A DNA stretch of 64,000 bases, taken from assembly GCF_016802725.1 (NCBI RefSeq), contig NC_052673.1, positions 831,037-895,036 of the forward strand, in the 5' to 3' direction. This stretch comes from Solenopsis invicta. Lineage: Eukaryota > Arthropoda > Insecta > Hymenoptera > Formicidae. The translations under genes and the position numbers were made by a program. Below the pieces are notes generated by a model. It worked only from the letters and a program-made list of their open reading frames with translations. It was not told the origin of the DNA and ran no database searches. Of this stretch, positions 34,513-46,660 are shown one piece after another; position 1 is the stretch's first letter; each line of letters opens with the position of its first letter.

Positions 34513-37080
34513 AATGAGAGGTAAGAATAGTTCATTCAATAATTGTGTTGCGCGAATTTTTCACAAATATATAAAGTGCATTTCGTTTTTATGCGCTATA
34601 CTTTATTTTACAACTATTAATTTTATTCTTTGATGAACAAGGAAAATACAATTTATTTACAAAAAAAGTTTTTCTAACTTGAAAATTCAAAAAATTGTAA
34701 AAATTAGGAATCTTTAGCAATACATGATATTTAATGTAATAAACTATTTTTTTATTACCCGAATTTATCCTGAAGAGATAAAATCAACTCTTATTTTGTT
34801 TTTGTTTTATTATTAAATAACTGTTATAATTTCTTAGTCAATGAATCTTATTAAAAGAATTGAATTCTTTTATATTAATAAATAATAATGAAAAGAACAA
34901 AAATATTTCCCTTCTCCTCTACATACGCATACACACAATTTTTAGGGATTGATTTTACTTCTTCGGAGTGAATTCAAAGCAGCAAAAAATTTGTTCGTTA
35001 TACATTAAAATAACTTCTATGTATTATAAAAATTTCATAATTTTATGAATTTCTGAGTTGAGAATCTTCCTTTGTTAGCGGAATTTGTGTGTAAGGGTTT
35101 TTAATTAAAAGTTTATAAAAGTATGTAGAAATTAATAAAATTTTGAAATACGTACATGATTCAGATTTAAAGTTTTTCTAAAGTATGTGCACAAATAGAT
35201 TTCTTCCAAACACTCAGTTATAATTTTTTGATAATCAAGTTAATTCTTTTTTATTTATAAAAGCTATTTTTGAAATACGTGTAGATCATTTATGGAAAAA
35301 TTTCTTCTGTTTTTTAATCGCATATGAGAGTTACTTATAATAGCAATAAAAGTTTAATATTTGCTTTATAATAATCTGCTTTGTAACAATAATTCGTTTC
35401 TGCATACTTTATAATTTAATGCTTTTTTTTATCACTTGTCAAATTTTTTATTTTGATTTTTAGTTATTTATTTAAATCTTTAAAAATATTTGTTGTAGTT
35501 ATTTATTTAATTTTCGTAAAAACATCTTGCGAATTATAATATTTACTGATTCATCTTCGTATTTTCTGATTTAATTCTTTTCACTTTCTTTTAAGCTAAG
35601 GCAATTATAAAATTAAGTGAAGCAAATTGATTACAACGAGGCGATAAATTATTCTAATAAATTATTAATTTACTAATTATCGCGCCTCGATAAGCTTTAT
35701 TTGCATCAAATAACGAGTAAGTCAACCGAGTACATCGTAAATCCGTATTTTAAATTCAATGATGCGCAGTGCAAAATCCAAATTTATATGTCGGTCATTG
35801 CTCATATGTTCTTATTATACATATAATGTATATATATGTCCTACATCCTGAGCGATGCATCCCTCGGCTGCATCAAATGTAACGGGATTTAATGAATAAA
35901 ATAAATATTTGTGATTATTAAATAACATATCCGATTTGTAAATTAAATCAATTTATATATCTTATAAAATTTTGTATAGGCAATTAATAACAAATATTAC
36001 TTTACAAAAGAATGATAAAAGGAAACGTAAAATAGACATACATTTAATAAAAAGTAAGTCTGATTTAGAAAACAATAAGTATAGATATATCTCATTATAA
36101 TAATAAATTATGTGATGATGATCACTATCAATGTTTAATTTTCTTATATTCCAAAATATATCACGAGATATTCCATAACGAAGTTTCGGTTAACTGGATC
36201 TACATAATGTGAAATCTGATATTATGTTAAAATATCTCTTTGTAATTTCCGGGAACATCGGCTTCAATATCTTGTACTTTGTTTTCGCTGAAGCAAAAAT
36301 ATTAATGATGTAATGTAGAATTTTTAGTTGTAAATTAAAAGCACATAATTGATGTAATGTTTTATTGAGCAAAAAAATCTCAAAGCTGTGGTAGTTTTGG
36401 GTAATACCGCATTCTGTACAAAGTTTCCCATTCTGCAAACATTTATCAAATTAGAAACACAGTTATTTCGATGTAAAATTTCGTATAGTGCAAATAAGAA
36501 AGCAGCATTAAACGTACGCATTACTTTAGACAGTTTCATAAATAGAAGAAAGTAGAAATACTATCAAATTTATTTCAAGTGACGCAATAGCTTTTGTGAT
36601 GTCACATAAAAATAAATTATCAAATAAATTGGGTAATGTCATATGAGACTACGACAATGTCATCGTTGAGACGCTATCAAGCTTTATTGGGAATTTTTGA
36701 GTTGTCAGTTTTGTGATTTAAATATTTCGGAAACGAAGGTCATTATACATGTATACATCTTAATGATATTTTTATTATATAATACCGATACAATTTTTTT
36801 TCATTATGGCCACGTTATATAAAATCGGTGAAGTCAAGCTTGACATCTAAGAATTGATCTATCAGAAGTGTTATCTTTGAAGATGATTTAAGGATGATAC
36901 ATGTGTCATATCTCAAAATATTACCAAAAATAAATAAAAATAAATAAATAATTTAAAATAACAGTTTAAAATAATTTTGACTAAATTAATGTAATCTTAA
37001 CTTTGTTAGAAACTGGGTACATATTAGTACACATTTTGTTTTATGTACAATGTTATACTTTGCGCCAGGATTGGGAAATC
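34513..37080. other. AT-rich spacer with a 54-bp hairpin at 35637-35690
   Basis: No gene. CGAGGCGATAAATTA (35637) and its near-complement ending CGCGCCTCG (35690) form a small imperfect hairpin. The remainder contains only short open frames. Confidence 0.45.
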
Positions 37081-37084
37081 TTAA

Positions 37085-37305
37085 CCCTCAGCTCACACAC
37101 TGGATCTCCTACACCAAGGCTATTTACAGAAATGTTTGACATTCATAAACTATAAGGGTTGGAACACAGAAGTCGGGGAATATTTTTATCAATATCTCCA
37201 AGACTAATTCTCCATGACAGCAGTTTCCGAGAATTGACTGAAAATGTTATATAGTCGTGTTTTTTCAAGTTACACTGGGTGCACTACACCCAGTGTGTCA
37301 GAAAC
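37085..37305. mobile_element. Degraded TTAA-type MITE
   Basis: TTAA at 37081-37084 is followed by CCCTCAGCTCACACACTGG. Near the right, ACACTGGGTGCACTACACCCAGTGT (37274-37298) is a perfect palindrome whose complement continues the left-end pattern (ACACACTGGATCTCCTACACC). The terminal GAGGGTTAA expected on the right is not intact. CCC after TTAA suggests the piggyBac group. Confidence 0.45.
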
Positions 37306-38040
37306 ATATCGTCAATACGTATCGTCAATAAAAACAATTATATTTATCTTTAACAAGTGAAAATAAATTGATTAATAGCATTTGGTATAATTTTTGACTT
37401 TATCTTTATACTCTGACCAGAGACCGGTTTGTTTTTGCGGTTTAATAAAAAATGTCAAGAATTCACCACCGCAAGAAAAACGCTTCATGACCTATGCGAT
37501 ATTTTTATGGAATGTTAGATTAGGCTAGCGTCAATTTGTTTATAATTTATAATTTACTAAAAGATAATCCGTAAAAATGTCGCAATAATTACGTACCAGG
37601 TTTAACTATTGCTCTCATCAAGCCATCACTGATGCATCGTCTCACTTCTTCAATGTTGCGAACGGTATTGTGTGTACAAAAACGGTATTGTGTGTACATT
37701 GAAAGTTTCTTAAATTACATAGACATTCTCGAAGTTCAAGATCTTTGCGGTTAGTTAGCAGAAAATAAAATTGCGTAACTAAAAAGATGCTCATTATGTC
37801 TGTCTATCATTGATCAAAAAACATCGTATAAGTGTTTGAAATGTGACAAACTGATGTGTAAGCAAAATATACTGCAAAAATTGGTTACAAATGTTCCATT
37901 TATGTAAATAATAATAAATAAGGATGTGGCATTGTGTGTAATCACACAAAGAAAAATTAAAAATAAAATATTGAAAATAAAAACATTAAAAATAAAAACA
38001 TTCAAAAAGACAACTTCAGTGGAGAGAAAAAGAAATTATA
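37306..38040. other. AT-rich spacer; 20-bp tandem duplication at 37660-37698
   Basis: ACGGTATTGTGTGTACAAAA is directly followed by ACGGTATTGTGTGTACA. Otherwise nothing is recognised. Confidence 0.5.
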
Positions 38041-38044
38041 ATTC

Positions 38045-38475
38045 TAAAGATTTAAACAAAAGGAGGAAATTGATTACAAATTAAGAAACAAATGGCGAGA
38101 ATTCTCCGGAATAGAAAAATGCCAAGAAGGTTATATAAGGATGAGTTTTCTAACACATCGATATCCTCAAGTCCAGCAAATGGCGAAGTGGAAATTAATT
38201 CCTATCGACATACCAGAGATTCAAAGATACCCGGCAAAAGGAGGAGAATTCCTTGTTAGCTATATCTTCGGTGACCTGAGAATTAAAGGAAGTCTTACCA
38301 AATTGTTCCCGAGAAACCAATTAGTCCACTTCCTGAGTCAGCAAAGAAGAAAAGCAAAGCGGTTCAAACAACCTGTATGCCCACCCTTTTGCACCCCGTC
38401 CCCCGTGTGCATGCGTGCGTGCGTGCGTGCATGTGTGCGTGTTTGTATACCAACGTACATTCGTCTCTTAATTTA
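38045..38475 (+). pseudogene. Coding-like block, unidentified
   Basis: From 38092 the plus strand reads MARILRNRKMPRRLYKDEF and continues with a Ser-rich stretch and SYRHTRDSKIP. A second frame (from ATG at 38141, 111 codons) carries KLIPIDIPEIQRYPAKGGEF and SQQRRKAKRF. The two overlapping frames each look protein-like in part, which suggests a frameshifted relic of a repetitive-element ORF or an exon. I do not recognise the family. The end of the second frame runs into a GTGC microsatellite (38407-38440), so its C-terminus is meaningless. Confidence 0.25.
38407..38440. repeat. (GTGC)n microsatellite
   Basis: A GCGTGCGTGCGTGC-type run of about 34 bp. Confidence 0.85.
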
Positions 38476-38907
38476 ATATTTTCGTGATCAATAGAGTTTA
38501 TAGGTTATCGAACTGTAGGCAAAAATTTTTGTGTGCTATGTGACTTGTGCGCAATAATGTCATGTGTGCTAACGTACATGTGCGTACGAAAAAATTAGGG
38601 ATAAACGTACATTGGCTGTCGACACTGTAGACTATCGATTTGTAGACAGCTGGGACCCTCCCAAATAAATAGTGTAATTTTTGTATTTTATACCAATAAA
38701 TAATTTTAGTAATTACATTTACAAAACGTACAAAGAATAATTTTTAAATGTTAATTTATCATAAAAATTATGTTAACTGTACACATAATTAATTTCAAAT
38801 TATAATCAAGGTTGCATATCTTTTTTGTTGAAATATTAACGCAGTATTAATGTTATCATTTAACACATCCAGATTATGTTAAATTAACACAAAATTTCTA
38901 GTGAGCT

Positions 38908-39178
38908 GACGTGGGGAGGATCACACGTGGTGCAAAAACTGTCTTTGAATTTTTGTTATGCTAGAAAAATGAAGCATTTACTGGAGCAGCGATACGTGAT
39001 TAAATTTTGTCAGGACATCATCTTTGTAAGCCACATTAACCAAGGCAATCGGAAGCGGTTTTGCCGAGGCAAAAGCAAAATTTAATCACGTATTACTGCT
39101 CCAGCAAATGCTTCATTTTCCTGCCGTGACAAAAATTCAAAAACAGCTTTAACGCCACGCGTGATCATCACTACGCCA
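38908..39178. mobile_element. Hairpin MITE (~270 bp)
   Basis: The left arm (GGATCACACGTGGTGCAAAAACTG, then GAATTTTTGT, AATGAAGCATTTACTGGAGCAG, ACGTGATTAAATTTTG) is complementary to the right arm ending CCACGCGTGATCATC at ~39170. Arms are ~95-100 bp around a ~70-bp loop. No coding capacity. Confidence 0.75.
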
Positions 39179-39278
39179 GAGCTCGGACGCGGTTGCCGCT
39201 TGGTGCGTTGCTTAGTTTAGACCCCCATCACAAATCCCACTAGGGAACGCGCTGCTGGCGACTGGAGCGTAGTCACAT

Positions 39279-39330
39279 CGTATTTATAATATAAATCACA
39301 ATTTCATAATTGTGATTTATATTATAAATA

Positions 39331-39332
<2 letters not shown>
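39279..39332. repeat. 54-bp palindrome next to (AT)n
   Basis: CGTATTTATAATATAAATCA and its complement meet around CAATTTCATAATTG. The palindrome directly abuts the (AT)n tract at 39332-39379, a combination prone to cruciform extrusion. Confidence 0.9.

Positions 39333-39379
<47 letters not shown>
39332..39379. repeat. (AT)n microsatellite
   Basis: About 23 AT units. Confidence 0.95.
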
Positions 39380-39382
<3 letters not shown>

Positions 39383-40326
39383 CCTATAATGCACGCTTTA
39401 TATCTTATCTATTTCTTCTGTATTTTTGTATACTTTTCAGATATTATTGATACTATATAAATATGTTGATGGTAATGTAATTAAAGCGACTCGATAATAT
39501 TTGATATTTTTTTATATACTTAGTATATTTTTTTTTTTCTTTTTTAAATTTTTATATATTTAGCAAATATTTGAAGCGGGTATGGATGCTTAATGTGTTT
39601 TATTTGTAATTAATTTTAATTACTTAATTATTTCATCATTTATGTATAATAAATGTTTAATTTATTCTCCTGACTTAATTTATTCTCTTGCGATTTTTGT
39701 TGAATCTTCCTATTTTGTACTATATGATTATCTATTTTATAATATTATTGCTCATTTACTTGGAATTTTTTCTAAATGTTTTATTTTTAAATGATACTAG
39801 TAAAACAAATTAAACTTACAGAGAAGTTTGCCAAAAATTTAGTAACCCCATTAGCTATCATCGCGTTTCAATTTCTAATTTATATAAGAAAATGTTAAAG
39901 AAGGAAGTTCAACGAGCACGATAAGCTATTCGTGCTTGTATTGCAAACAATCGCCCTTAGTCTTTCTAATGATAAAAAGATGCACGTAGTTTACCTCAAT
40001 GACCGCCGCATGCATTTCCAAGAATGCACAATAACCTTTGAACACACACGTTGAACGTTAGTAATGTTAGGCATACTTGATGTGGGTATGCTACTTTAGA
40101 CTAAAACTATGATACTATGAGCATATGATACTATGTGTCCTGAAACTATTTCCTCACTTTGGAGGAGAAGCCTAAAGCGAAAATTATACTTCTTTAATGT
40201 ATAATCTCTCCCAAGTCTATTAGCGAGGGACGTTGGCTGCATTTTAAGAAAGTTTCATAATTATATATGTAACTAATATAATAACAAAATAACCAAATAT
40301 AAACATACACACGCAAGCATACACCA
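39380..40326. other. AT-rich spacer, nothing recognised
   Basis: No gene or named repeat. Confidence 0.4.
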
Positions 40327-40328
40327 TA

Positions 40329-40887
40329 CAGGGTATCGCATTTTAATTTTGTCAGGACTTTTTTTGTGAAATACATATTTGCATAAAAAATGTTTTATAC
40401 AAAAGTTGTAAAATATCAAGGCGGACAAATGATGATATTTGTTTAACGTTGTAATGACCTTGAGAAGCGTTATCAAGATCAACACAAAAATTTTAAATGG
40501 AATTCTCTATTTTTTATAGAATATTCTTTCTATAGATCAAACCGTGTAATCTCCACGCGGTACACTTTGAGTAATGCTAGTGCTTGCAATAGTGTTACTT
40601 TTAAGCCCCATAACTGGGAAAGTTCTTATGGAAAAAAAGGTTTGTAACCAGTGATCTCTCAAGAAACGTCTCAAAGTCAGTTACAAAGAAGACTATGACA
40701 AATAGAGAGTTTTATTTAAAGATTTGTGTGTTGGCCTTGATAACGCTTCTCAAGGTCATTGTAAGATCAAACAAATATCAGTATTACCTCTCCCCCTTGA
40801 TACCTCATAACTTTTGTATGAAAGATTTTTCTTAAAAAAGAGTAGTTTTTGAAAAAAGGCCTGAGAAAATTATAATGTGACATCTTG
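40329..40887. mobile_element. TIR element F3 (~560 bp), TA-flanked
   Basis: Bracketed by TA (40327-40328, 40888-40889), as in Tc1/mariner-type elements. The left arm CAGGGTATCGCATTTTAATT matches the complement of the right arm end CAAGATGTCACATTATAATT. Similarity continues ~200 bp inward (CATACAAAAGTTRT, AATGACCTTGAGAAGCGTTATCAAG). No transposase. TGACCTTGA at 40455-40463 pairs with TCAAGGTCA at 40750-40758. Confidence 0.75.
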
Positions 40888-40889
40888 TA

Positions 40890-42300
40890 TACATACATGT
40901 AGGATGTCACATAACTTGTGACCGAAATTTTTATGACATATGTCTGATCTAAAAATAAGACAAAAATCCTCTTATAAAAATGTATGATGCTTTTAATAAT
41001 TCTTAATTTTTATGGATATTGTGTATGTGTCAGCAGCATCCAATGAAATTAATATCAGATCGGAATAGTAAATATCCAAACTCGCTTTATTTATAAACGT
41101 AATCAAATAAAGGCTAACGGTAAATAATGAAAATTAAAATGACATCCTTAATATATCATATTTATTTATTTATGAGCACATATGGATCCTCTCGTGTTAG
41201 ACTAATATAAGCATGTATCCAGCAGATTTTATTTAAAAAAATCAATAATCCTTTTAAGCACACCAACAAAAAAAAAACGGTTTGTCAATTTATCCACATT
41301 CAAAATTCCATTAAATGGCTCTAATTGATTACATCTAGGTAGCAATTTCTGTCTTCCTACATAATAACATAACTTTATGCATACATAATAACAAAAAAAG
41401 TCATTCACATATTTATTAAAGACATTGAAGGAAACAAATGATATAACATAAAACATTAAATCCAAGTATGCAACATAGCTATTCCACAATTCCATAAGTT
41501 TTTACATAATAAGACCATAAAAAAACGGAAACAATAAACTCATTTCTATCAGCCTTCCAGATGTTAATAATTATGTCAACAGCTTCGATTTATATAACTC
41601 ACTCTTTGGAAAAACATTAAGACAGGCATTTTAATATTGCTCCATGTAACGTCATTTTTTATCAACAACTTTTTATCCCTTTGAACTTAACAAATGACAG
41701 CATCAGCAATAAATGGTCTTACATATAAAGCAACACAAAAGTAAAGAAAAAGAATTCATTACATTATTCAAATTTATATTATCACTAATTTATTTTATTT
41801 TTAATAACATAATTTATAAACAAACATTTGCCACAAGATCAGGATCTCATCTGTCATTGTTGTAAATGTCGTCATGCAAGGAGAACTGTTTAAGCAGCAT
41901 TAATTTAAGGCTGTTTTCCTACGTTTCGCTATGTAGAAATTGTTTTTGCTGCACTGTCTGATAAAATTGATAATATTCTAGAAACATTTAATCATTAGTA
42001 TCACCAAAGTTTCAACGATTTTATCACAAAATGTTTCATTGAAAAGCTACTTATCTTAACAAATATATTAATACCGTACGTTATTTCTTGCAAAGCAAAA
42101 ATAACGAAGAGAGGACGGCCGAATATACAAGCAATTCGAAATGGTGTAATTTCAATAATAAAGTAAATGTTAATTAATATTACATAAAAACGTTTCGCCT
42201 AAACTTATTCTTTATCAAGTTGAACATAACCAGTAACAATCTATCACTGCATATTACATCATGAATTAAACTTCATATTATACAACAATGTTAACCCATA
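40890..42300. other. AT-rich spacer; GGCGAAACGTTTTTATG motif at 42185-42226 (minus)
   Basis: No gene. On the minus strand at 42226-42185, CTTGATAAAGAATAAGTTTA then GGCGAAACGTTTTTATG is the fourth and most degraded of the GAAACGTT motifs. An 88-codon open frame at 41229-41495 (minus) has no known domain. Confidence 0.4.
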
Positions 42301-42889
42301 ATATACTACTAAAAAAAAAAGAAAAAAATGTAGGGAACACTTTCTAGACACCAAAAATTTGGTTATTTTCAAATGGCTGTAACTCGGCGAAAAGTCATTG
42401 TAGATTAAAATTAAAAAAAGCATTTTAAAGCTTGAAGTTGCAACTTTAACGCTTTGTCAACAGATTTTCAAAGTTTTTTTAACTTCTTTGTCTTCTGCAG
42501 TAAAAAAGCACACCTTGTTTTGTTCCTTAAAATTTCATATCTTTGACACTTTGCAGCTCGAAAAACAAAATTTTTTCGAACAATTCAAGTAAAATTTTCT
42601 AAACTACAACATTTTGCCTACAAAATAATTTTTATAAAATTTCTACGATTTTTTTTGACCGACAATTAAAAAGATCAAAAAAAGCAATAAAAGTTACGAC
42701 AAATAAAATAAAAAGGTAAAAAAGAAGAGTGTTATATAATAGTTCCATTATTGAGTGGGGAAAATACAACTGACATTTGTATTACATGTAACTTGGTGTT
42801 TGTTGGAATTATAAGATAAATTTGAAATTTTTCAAAAATTTAGAAATGGAGGGGGGAATTTCGAAACAATGACATTTTCGAAAAACCTG
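42301..42889. repeat. Diverged relative of the Tc1 fold-back arm
   Basis: The word order ATTTTAAAGCTTGAAGT, ACTTTAA, then CACCTTGTTTTGTTCC at 42420-42525 parallels ATTTTAAAGCTTGAAGT, ACTTTAA, GACGTGTTTTGTTTCC at 51743-51845 in the Tc1 fold-back arm. Similarity is patchy and no second arm is evident. Confidence 0.35.
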
Positions 42890-43780
42890 ACAAGAAAACG
42901 AATGGAAGTATCTACGTCCAATTTTAATGAGTCTTTAATACGTTGTAGTACAAATCAAAATAAGTGACATGTATTTTTTTTATACGTTCTAGAGTCCTAG
43001 AAATCAGAGAGGCGTCACGGCGTGGTTTGGCTAGGTCGATACCGCCATTTTTTTCCTGATGGGTACTAGAACAAGCGATATATGAAAATCGATATATTGT
43101 AAGAAATATATTGCAATATACTGAATCGATTAATTGATTATTTTCTGTTAAAAGAAAGAAGGCTAACTGTTCATATATCGCGCGGTTACATCTACAGCAA
43201 GGAGAAAAATGGCTCCTTGTCATGTGATTTAGACTGCTAATTACATCATACCTTTCTATGTCGCCTCTCTGATTTCTAGGACTCTAATACGTTCCTGTGT
43301 AAAAAAATACGTGTCCCTTATTTTCACTATAAAGGGGTGAAACACCCCTTTGAAGAAAATCGGTATTTTTCTTTTGAAGCAAATATCGTCGAAACTATAA
43401 GAGATAGAAAAAAATGATTTTGTAAATTAAAGAGATTGCTTGAAGAGTACTTTATAACAGTAATAAAAAAATTTCTAATTTTTTTAAATTTCAAAAAAGT
43501 TTTTTAAATTAAAAAATTAAAAAATTTCTTTATCACTATCATAAAGTACTCTTTAAGCCATTCAACTTTCATTCAGAATATATTTTCTATTTTTTATAGT
43601 TTCGCTGATTTATGCTTCGAAAGAAAAAAATCGATTTTCTTCAAAGGAGTCTTTTACTTTCTAAAAGTAAAAACGGACGCGTATAAAAAAATACATGTCC
43701 CTTATTTAAATCTCTACTACAACGTATTAAAAGTTCATCAAAATAGGGCGTGGACACTTCTGTCCATTTCCTTGAGCGAT
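42890..43780. mobile_element. Fold-back element F4 with a nested MITE
   Basis: The left arm (TTAATACGTTGTAGTA, GACATGTATTTTTTTTATACG, CCTTTGAAGAAAATCGGT, GAAACTATAAGAGATAG, AGAGTACTTTATAACAG) is matched by the complement of the right arm (TTAATACGTTGTAGTAGAGA, GGACATGTATTTTTTTATACG, CCTTTGAAGAAAATCGAT, GAAACTATAAAAAATAG, AGAGTACTTTATGATAG). Arms are ~240 bp once the nested 293-bp MITE is removed from the left arm. A further partial copy of the outer sequence lies at 43900-44010 and a diverged one at 19.74 kb. No transposase. Confidence 0.75.
42992..43284. mobile_element. MITE with 24-bp perfect TIRs and TA duplication
   Basis: GAGTCCTAGAAATCAGAGAG (left tip) is exactly complementary to the right tip, extending through the next bases GCG. 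TA dinucleotides flank both sides (42990-42991, 43285-43286). It interrupts the left arm of fold-back F4, so it is younger than that element. The identical TIRs agree with a recent insertion. The 99-codon open frame on the minus strand has no known domain. Confidence 0.85.
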
Positions 43781-43899
43781 CTATTATAAAATACATAGAA
43801 AATCATAAAACTTTTATTTATATACTTTTTTAATATTTTTTATCGTTTTGATAGTATTAGCTCAGAAATAAAAAGACCAATTTTTTTAAGAGCGTGTTT

Positions 43900-44010
43900 C
43901 ACCTCTTTAATGTTCGTATGAGCACGTATAAAAAAATATGTGTCTCTTATCTTATCATAGATTACAACATATGTATTCAAAGCTTATCGAAATCGGAGTG
44001 TAACGCTTTA
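43900..44010. repeat. Partial third copy of the F4 outer arm
   Basis: ACGTATAAAAAAATATGTGTC followed by ATTACAACATATGTATTCAAAGCTTATC parallels the outer part of F4 (ACGTGTCCCTTATT and CTACAACGTATTAAAAGTTCATC). Confidence 0.5.
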
Positions 44011-44504
44011 CAATATCGGAGTGTTACTAAACCATGTATTTGTGAGAAAAATAGTTGTTAAATTGGCTAAATTTTTCAACTTGATTAACCTTTAAACTGT
44101 AATGTCACTTACAGACCGCTATTGAAACATTACTTGTTAATAACTTCCACAACATTTACAAAAGCGATTTAAACTTATAGTATAATACTTTTGGTATGCC
44201 ATCTGTCTCGACTAAACACTGTAGTGGAACCATTACATCGGATCACAAAATAAAACTCGTGTCTTTTTCTTTGAAATAGATCAACTAATAGATTTTTTAG
44301 ATGCACAATTTATTTTTGTTATGTTAAAGAGATTTAAATTTATGATTCCGTGAAAAAATGAAAGCACTGTTCTGAAAAAAAGTTCACATGTTCCTTATGT
44401 ATTGTAGTATGCTGAAACTGAGCCTAAGGCCCAATTATACAATAACATAATTCACGTATAAATTGCATAATTAACATATAAATATATAGAGGGTATCTTA
44501 TATC

Positions 44505-45481
44505 ATCCTTAAACACGTAAGTGGGTCAGAGACCCCATATGATGTTTCGAACGCTTGCTGTGTAAAGACGGAATGAGATAGGAGATTCGGACCAGGGGGT
44601 AAAAAAAGTTTGAAATCTCCTCTTCCGATTGATATGATTGATTAACTTTATTGGACAACTAGAATTCAAATGGCATGGAAGCAAAGTTTTGTTGGGGTCT
44701 GTGGGACATTGTGTATAAGCGAAACTTTTTTGTGAGTATTTTACATAAAAAAGCTGTCCAAAATACGTCCAAACAGGTTGGTACGCGGATGTTACTCGCA
44801 TATACTCTGTCTAAAGTTGGAATACTATAGAATGCTCTAGAAAAGGGAGCTTTTTGGAAATATATCATAAAATACATCAATTTTCAATTTTAGACACGAT
44901 TTAATCAAAAATACCTCATAATTGCCTTGTTACATAAGTACATTTTTTAATAGAAATGACAATAATATAATTTTTTTTAAAGTATGAATCTTTAGCTTTA
45001 AAACGCTGTATTGTAAAGTTTTTAAAAATTTTTTGTTGCAAAGATACGATTTTTTTTAAAGTAAATTTTTAGATGCCCAAAAATACCTCATATTCTCCAT
45101 GTTACATAATTATACTTTTTAAAAGGAATGACTTTGCCAAATTTTATTTTGAAAGTGTGACTCTTTAGCTTTAAAACGCTGTATTTGAAAGTCCTTAAAA
45201 GCTTTTGTTGCAAAGATATGATTTTTTGAAGGAAAAGTGGATTTTTTATCAATTTCTCATTTTTGCTTAATGTTTTGTCCTTTATAACTTCACAATAAAT
45301 TATTTTTTGGCAATATCGATTATGCAGTCACATTTCTAAAATTCTGAACTTTCATTAAAAAAAAATTGTAGTAAAATATTGATTGTAATCGAAGTTATAG
45401 CTTCTCAAAATTGAAAAAGTCTCCTACCCCCTACACCCAAAACTGTGTTTCCGTATTTTACAAGATCGGTGTGTTTAAGGG
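44505..45481. mobile_element. piggyBac-like non-autonomous element (~980 bp)
   Basis: The right end reads GTGTTTAAGGG followed by TTAA (45482-45485), the complement of TTAA-CCCTTAAACAC. The left tip CCTTAAACACG at 44507 matches, though the left TTAA has decayed. An intact piggyBac end would start CCC after TTAA, as seen on the right. The interior has no transposase and contains the 172-bp tandem duplication listed next. Confidence 0.5.
44907..45245. repeat. Two-copy ~172-bp tandem duplication
   Basis: Units begin AAAAATACCTCATA at 44907 and 45079. Both continue through GTTACATAA, GGAATGAC/GAAATGAC, CTTTAGCTTTAAAACGCTGTA and TTGTTGCAAAGATA. The duplication lies inside the TTAA-type element. 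Confidence 0.75.
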
Positions 45482-45485
45482 TTAA

Positions 45486-46283
45486 TACCAATATATAGTT
45501 AACTAGAACATCAATATACTTAATATAAATATATTTAACTGGAATATAAGTTATGTTAAATTAAGTTAAATTATTGTCAACAGATGGCAATATGTTTAGA
45601 ATTTGAAAAAAACGACATTACTTATCAGTACACTAAATATTATGTATGTATGTCCTATAGAATATTCTCCAAATTTGAATTTTTAGCTATTCAAGAGTTT
45701 TATATAGTACAATCGCGTAAAGAGACACGTACGGTCTCCTGTTGCGCGTTTACTTGGTGCGATACATATATAATACTACCGTGTTTCTTGATATTTGAAA
45801 AATAATGTTTGAATCGCGTCATGCATAAAATATCATGCAAATAATATTCTATTTTATATTGATGGAAATAATCTTGAAGAATATTACTAGAATATTTGAG
45901 ACAGTGTACTTTTAAGCATACAAGAATATTCTCAGAATATCTATATTCTTATAAAAAGCTTCTAGAAATGTTCAATTTTCTAATAAAAGACATTCCATGA
46001 ATTAAGGAAGAAATTCAGATTTTCGGGAAAAAAGTCGATTTTTTTTAACGGAATATTTTAGTTTAATACCTCAAGAATAGCTCCAGAAAATTTCATTTCA
46101 AAATTCGTAAAACTTTTGAAGTTATGAGTCGGTCTTAATTGACCCGAGCACAGGTGTAAAACTTGTAACAAGCTGGTTGAAGTTTGGAACGTTACTGAAG
46201 CAATTTTTTTTTAATTATTTTTCACGATTTTGCTTTGTCACACAATGACTTTTAAGTGCTATAAACTCGAAAACAAAACACAT
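45486..46283. other. AT-rich spacer, nothing recognised
   Basis: Open frames up to 73 codons with no motif. Confidence 0.4.
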
Positions 46284-46660
46284 CGTACGAATACGAACGT
46301 CGGAAAGAACCCTTATGCACGCCCATTGAAACACTCAAAAAATTCTCCCTACTCTAAAATCGATTTGTACCGTTTGCCCTTCCGCAAAGAGGGATTACTA
46401 AGTATCAGCTAACTGATAAAAAATACTCGGACCAAATACGTGCGTCGGAAAGCACCCTTATCATCGAAAAACTGAGTTTTAAAATACTCAAAAAATTCTT
46501 GCTAATCTAAAATCGATATGTACCATTTGCCCTTTCGCAAAGAGGCAATACCAACTATCAGCTAACGGATAAAAAATACTCGGACCAAATACATTCATCG
46601 GAAAGCACACTTATGATCAAAAAACCGCTCTTCGAAACACTCAAAAGGGTGCCTTGCGAA
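46284..46660. repeat. Tandem repeat, ~150-bp period, 2.4 copies
   Basis: CGGAAAG(A/C)AC recurs at 46301, 46446 and 46599, and ACTCGGACCAAATAC at 46426 and 46579 (153-bp period). Units share ACACTCAAAA, TCTAAAATCGAT, TGTACC(G/A)TTTGCC and CGCAAAGAGG. The last partial unit is followed at 46661-46677 by the inverse of GGACCAAATACGTGC, giving a ~100-bp hairpin 46579-46679. The array ends where the Mutator-like fragment begins. Confidence 0.8.

Noticed and set aside
46284..46660. CRISPR-like spaced repeats
   Set aside because: Units are ~150 bp tandem repeats with no short repeat/spacer alternation, in a eukaryotic context.
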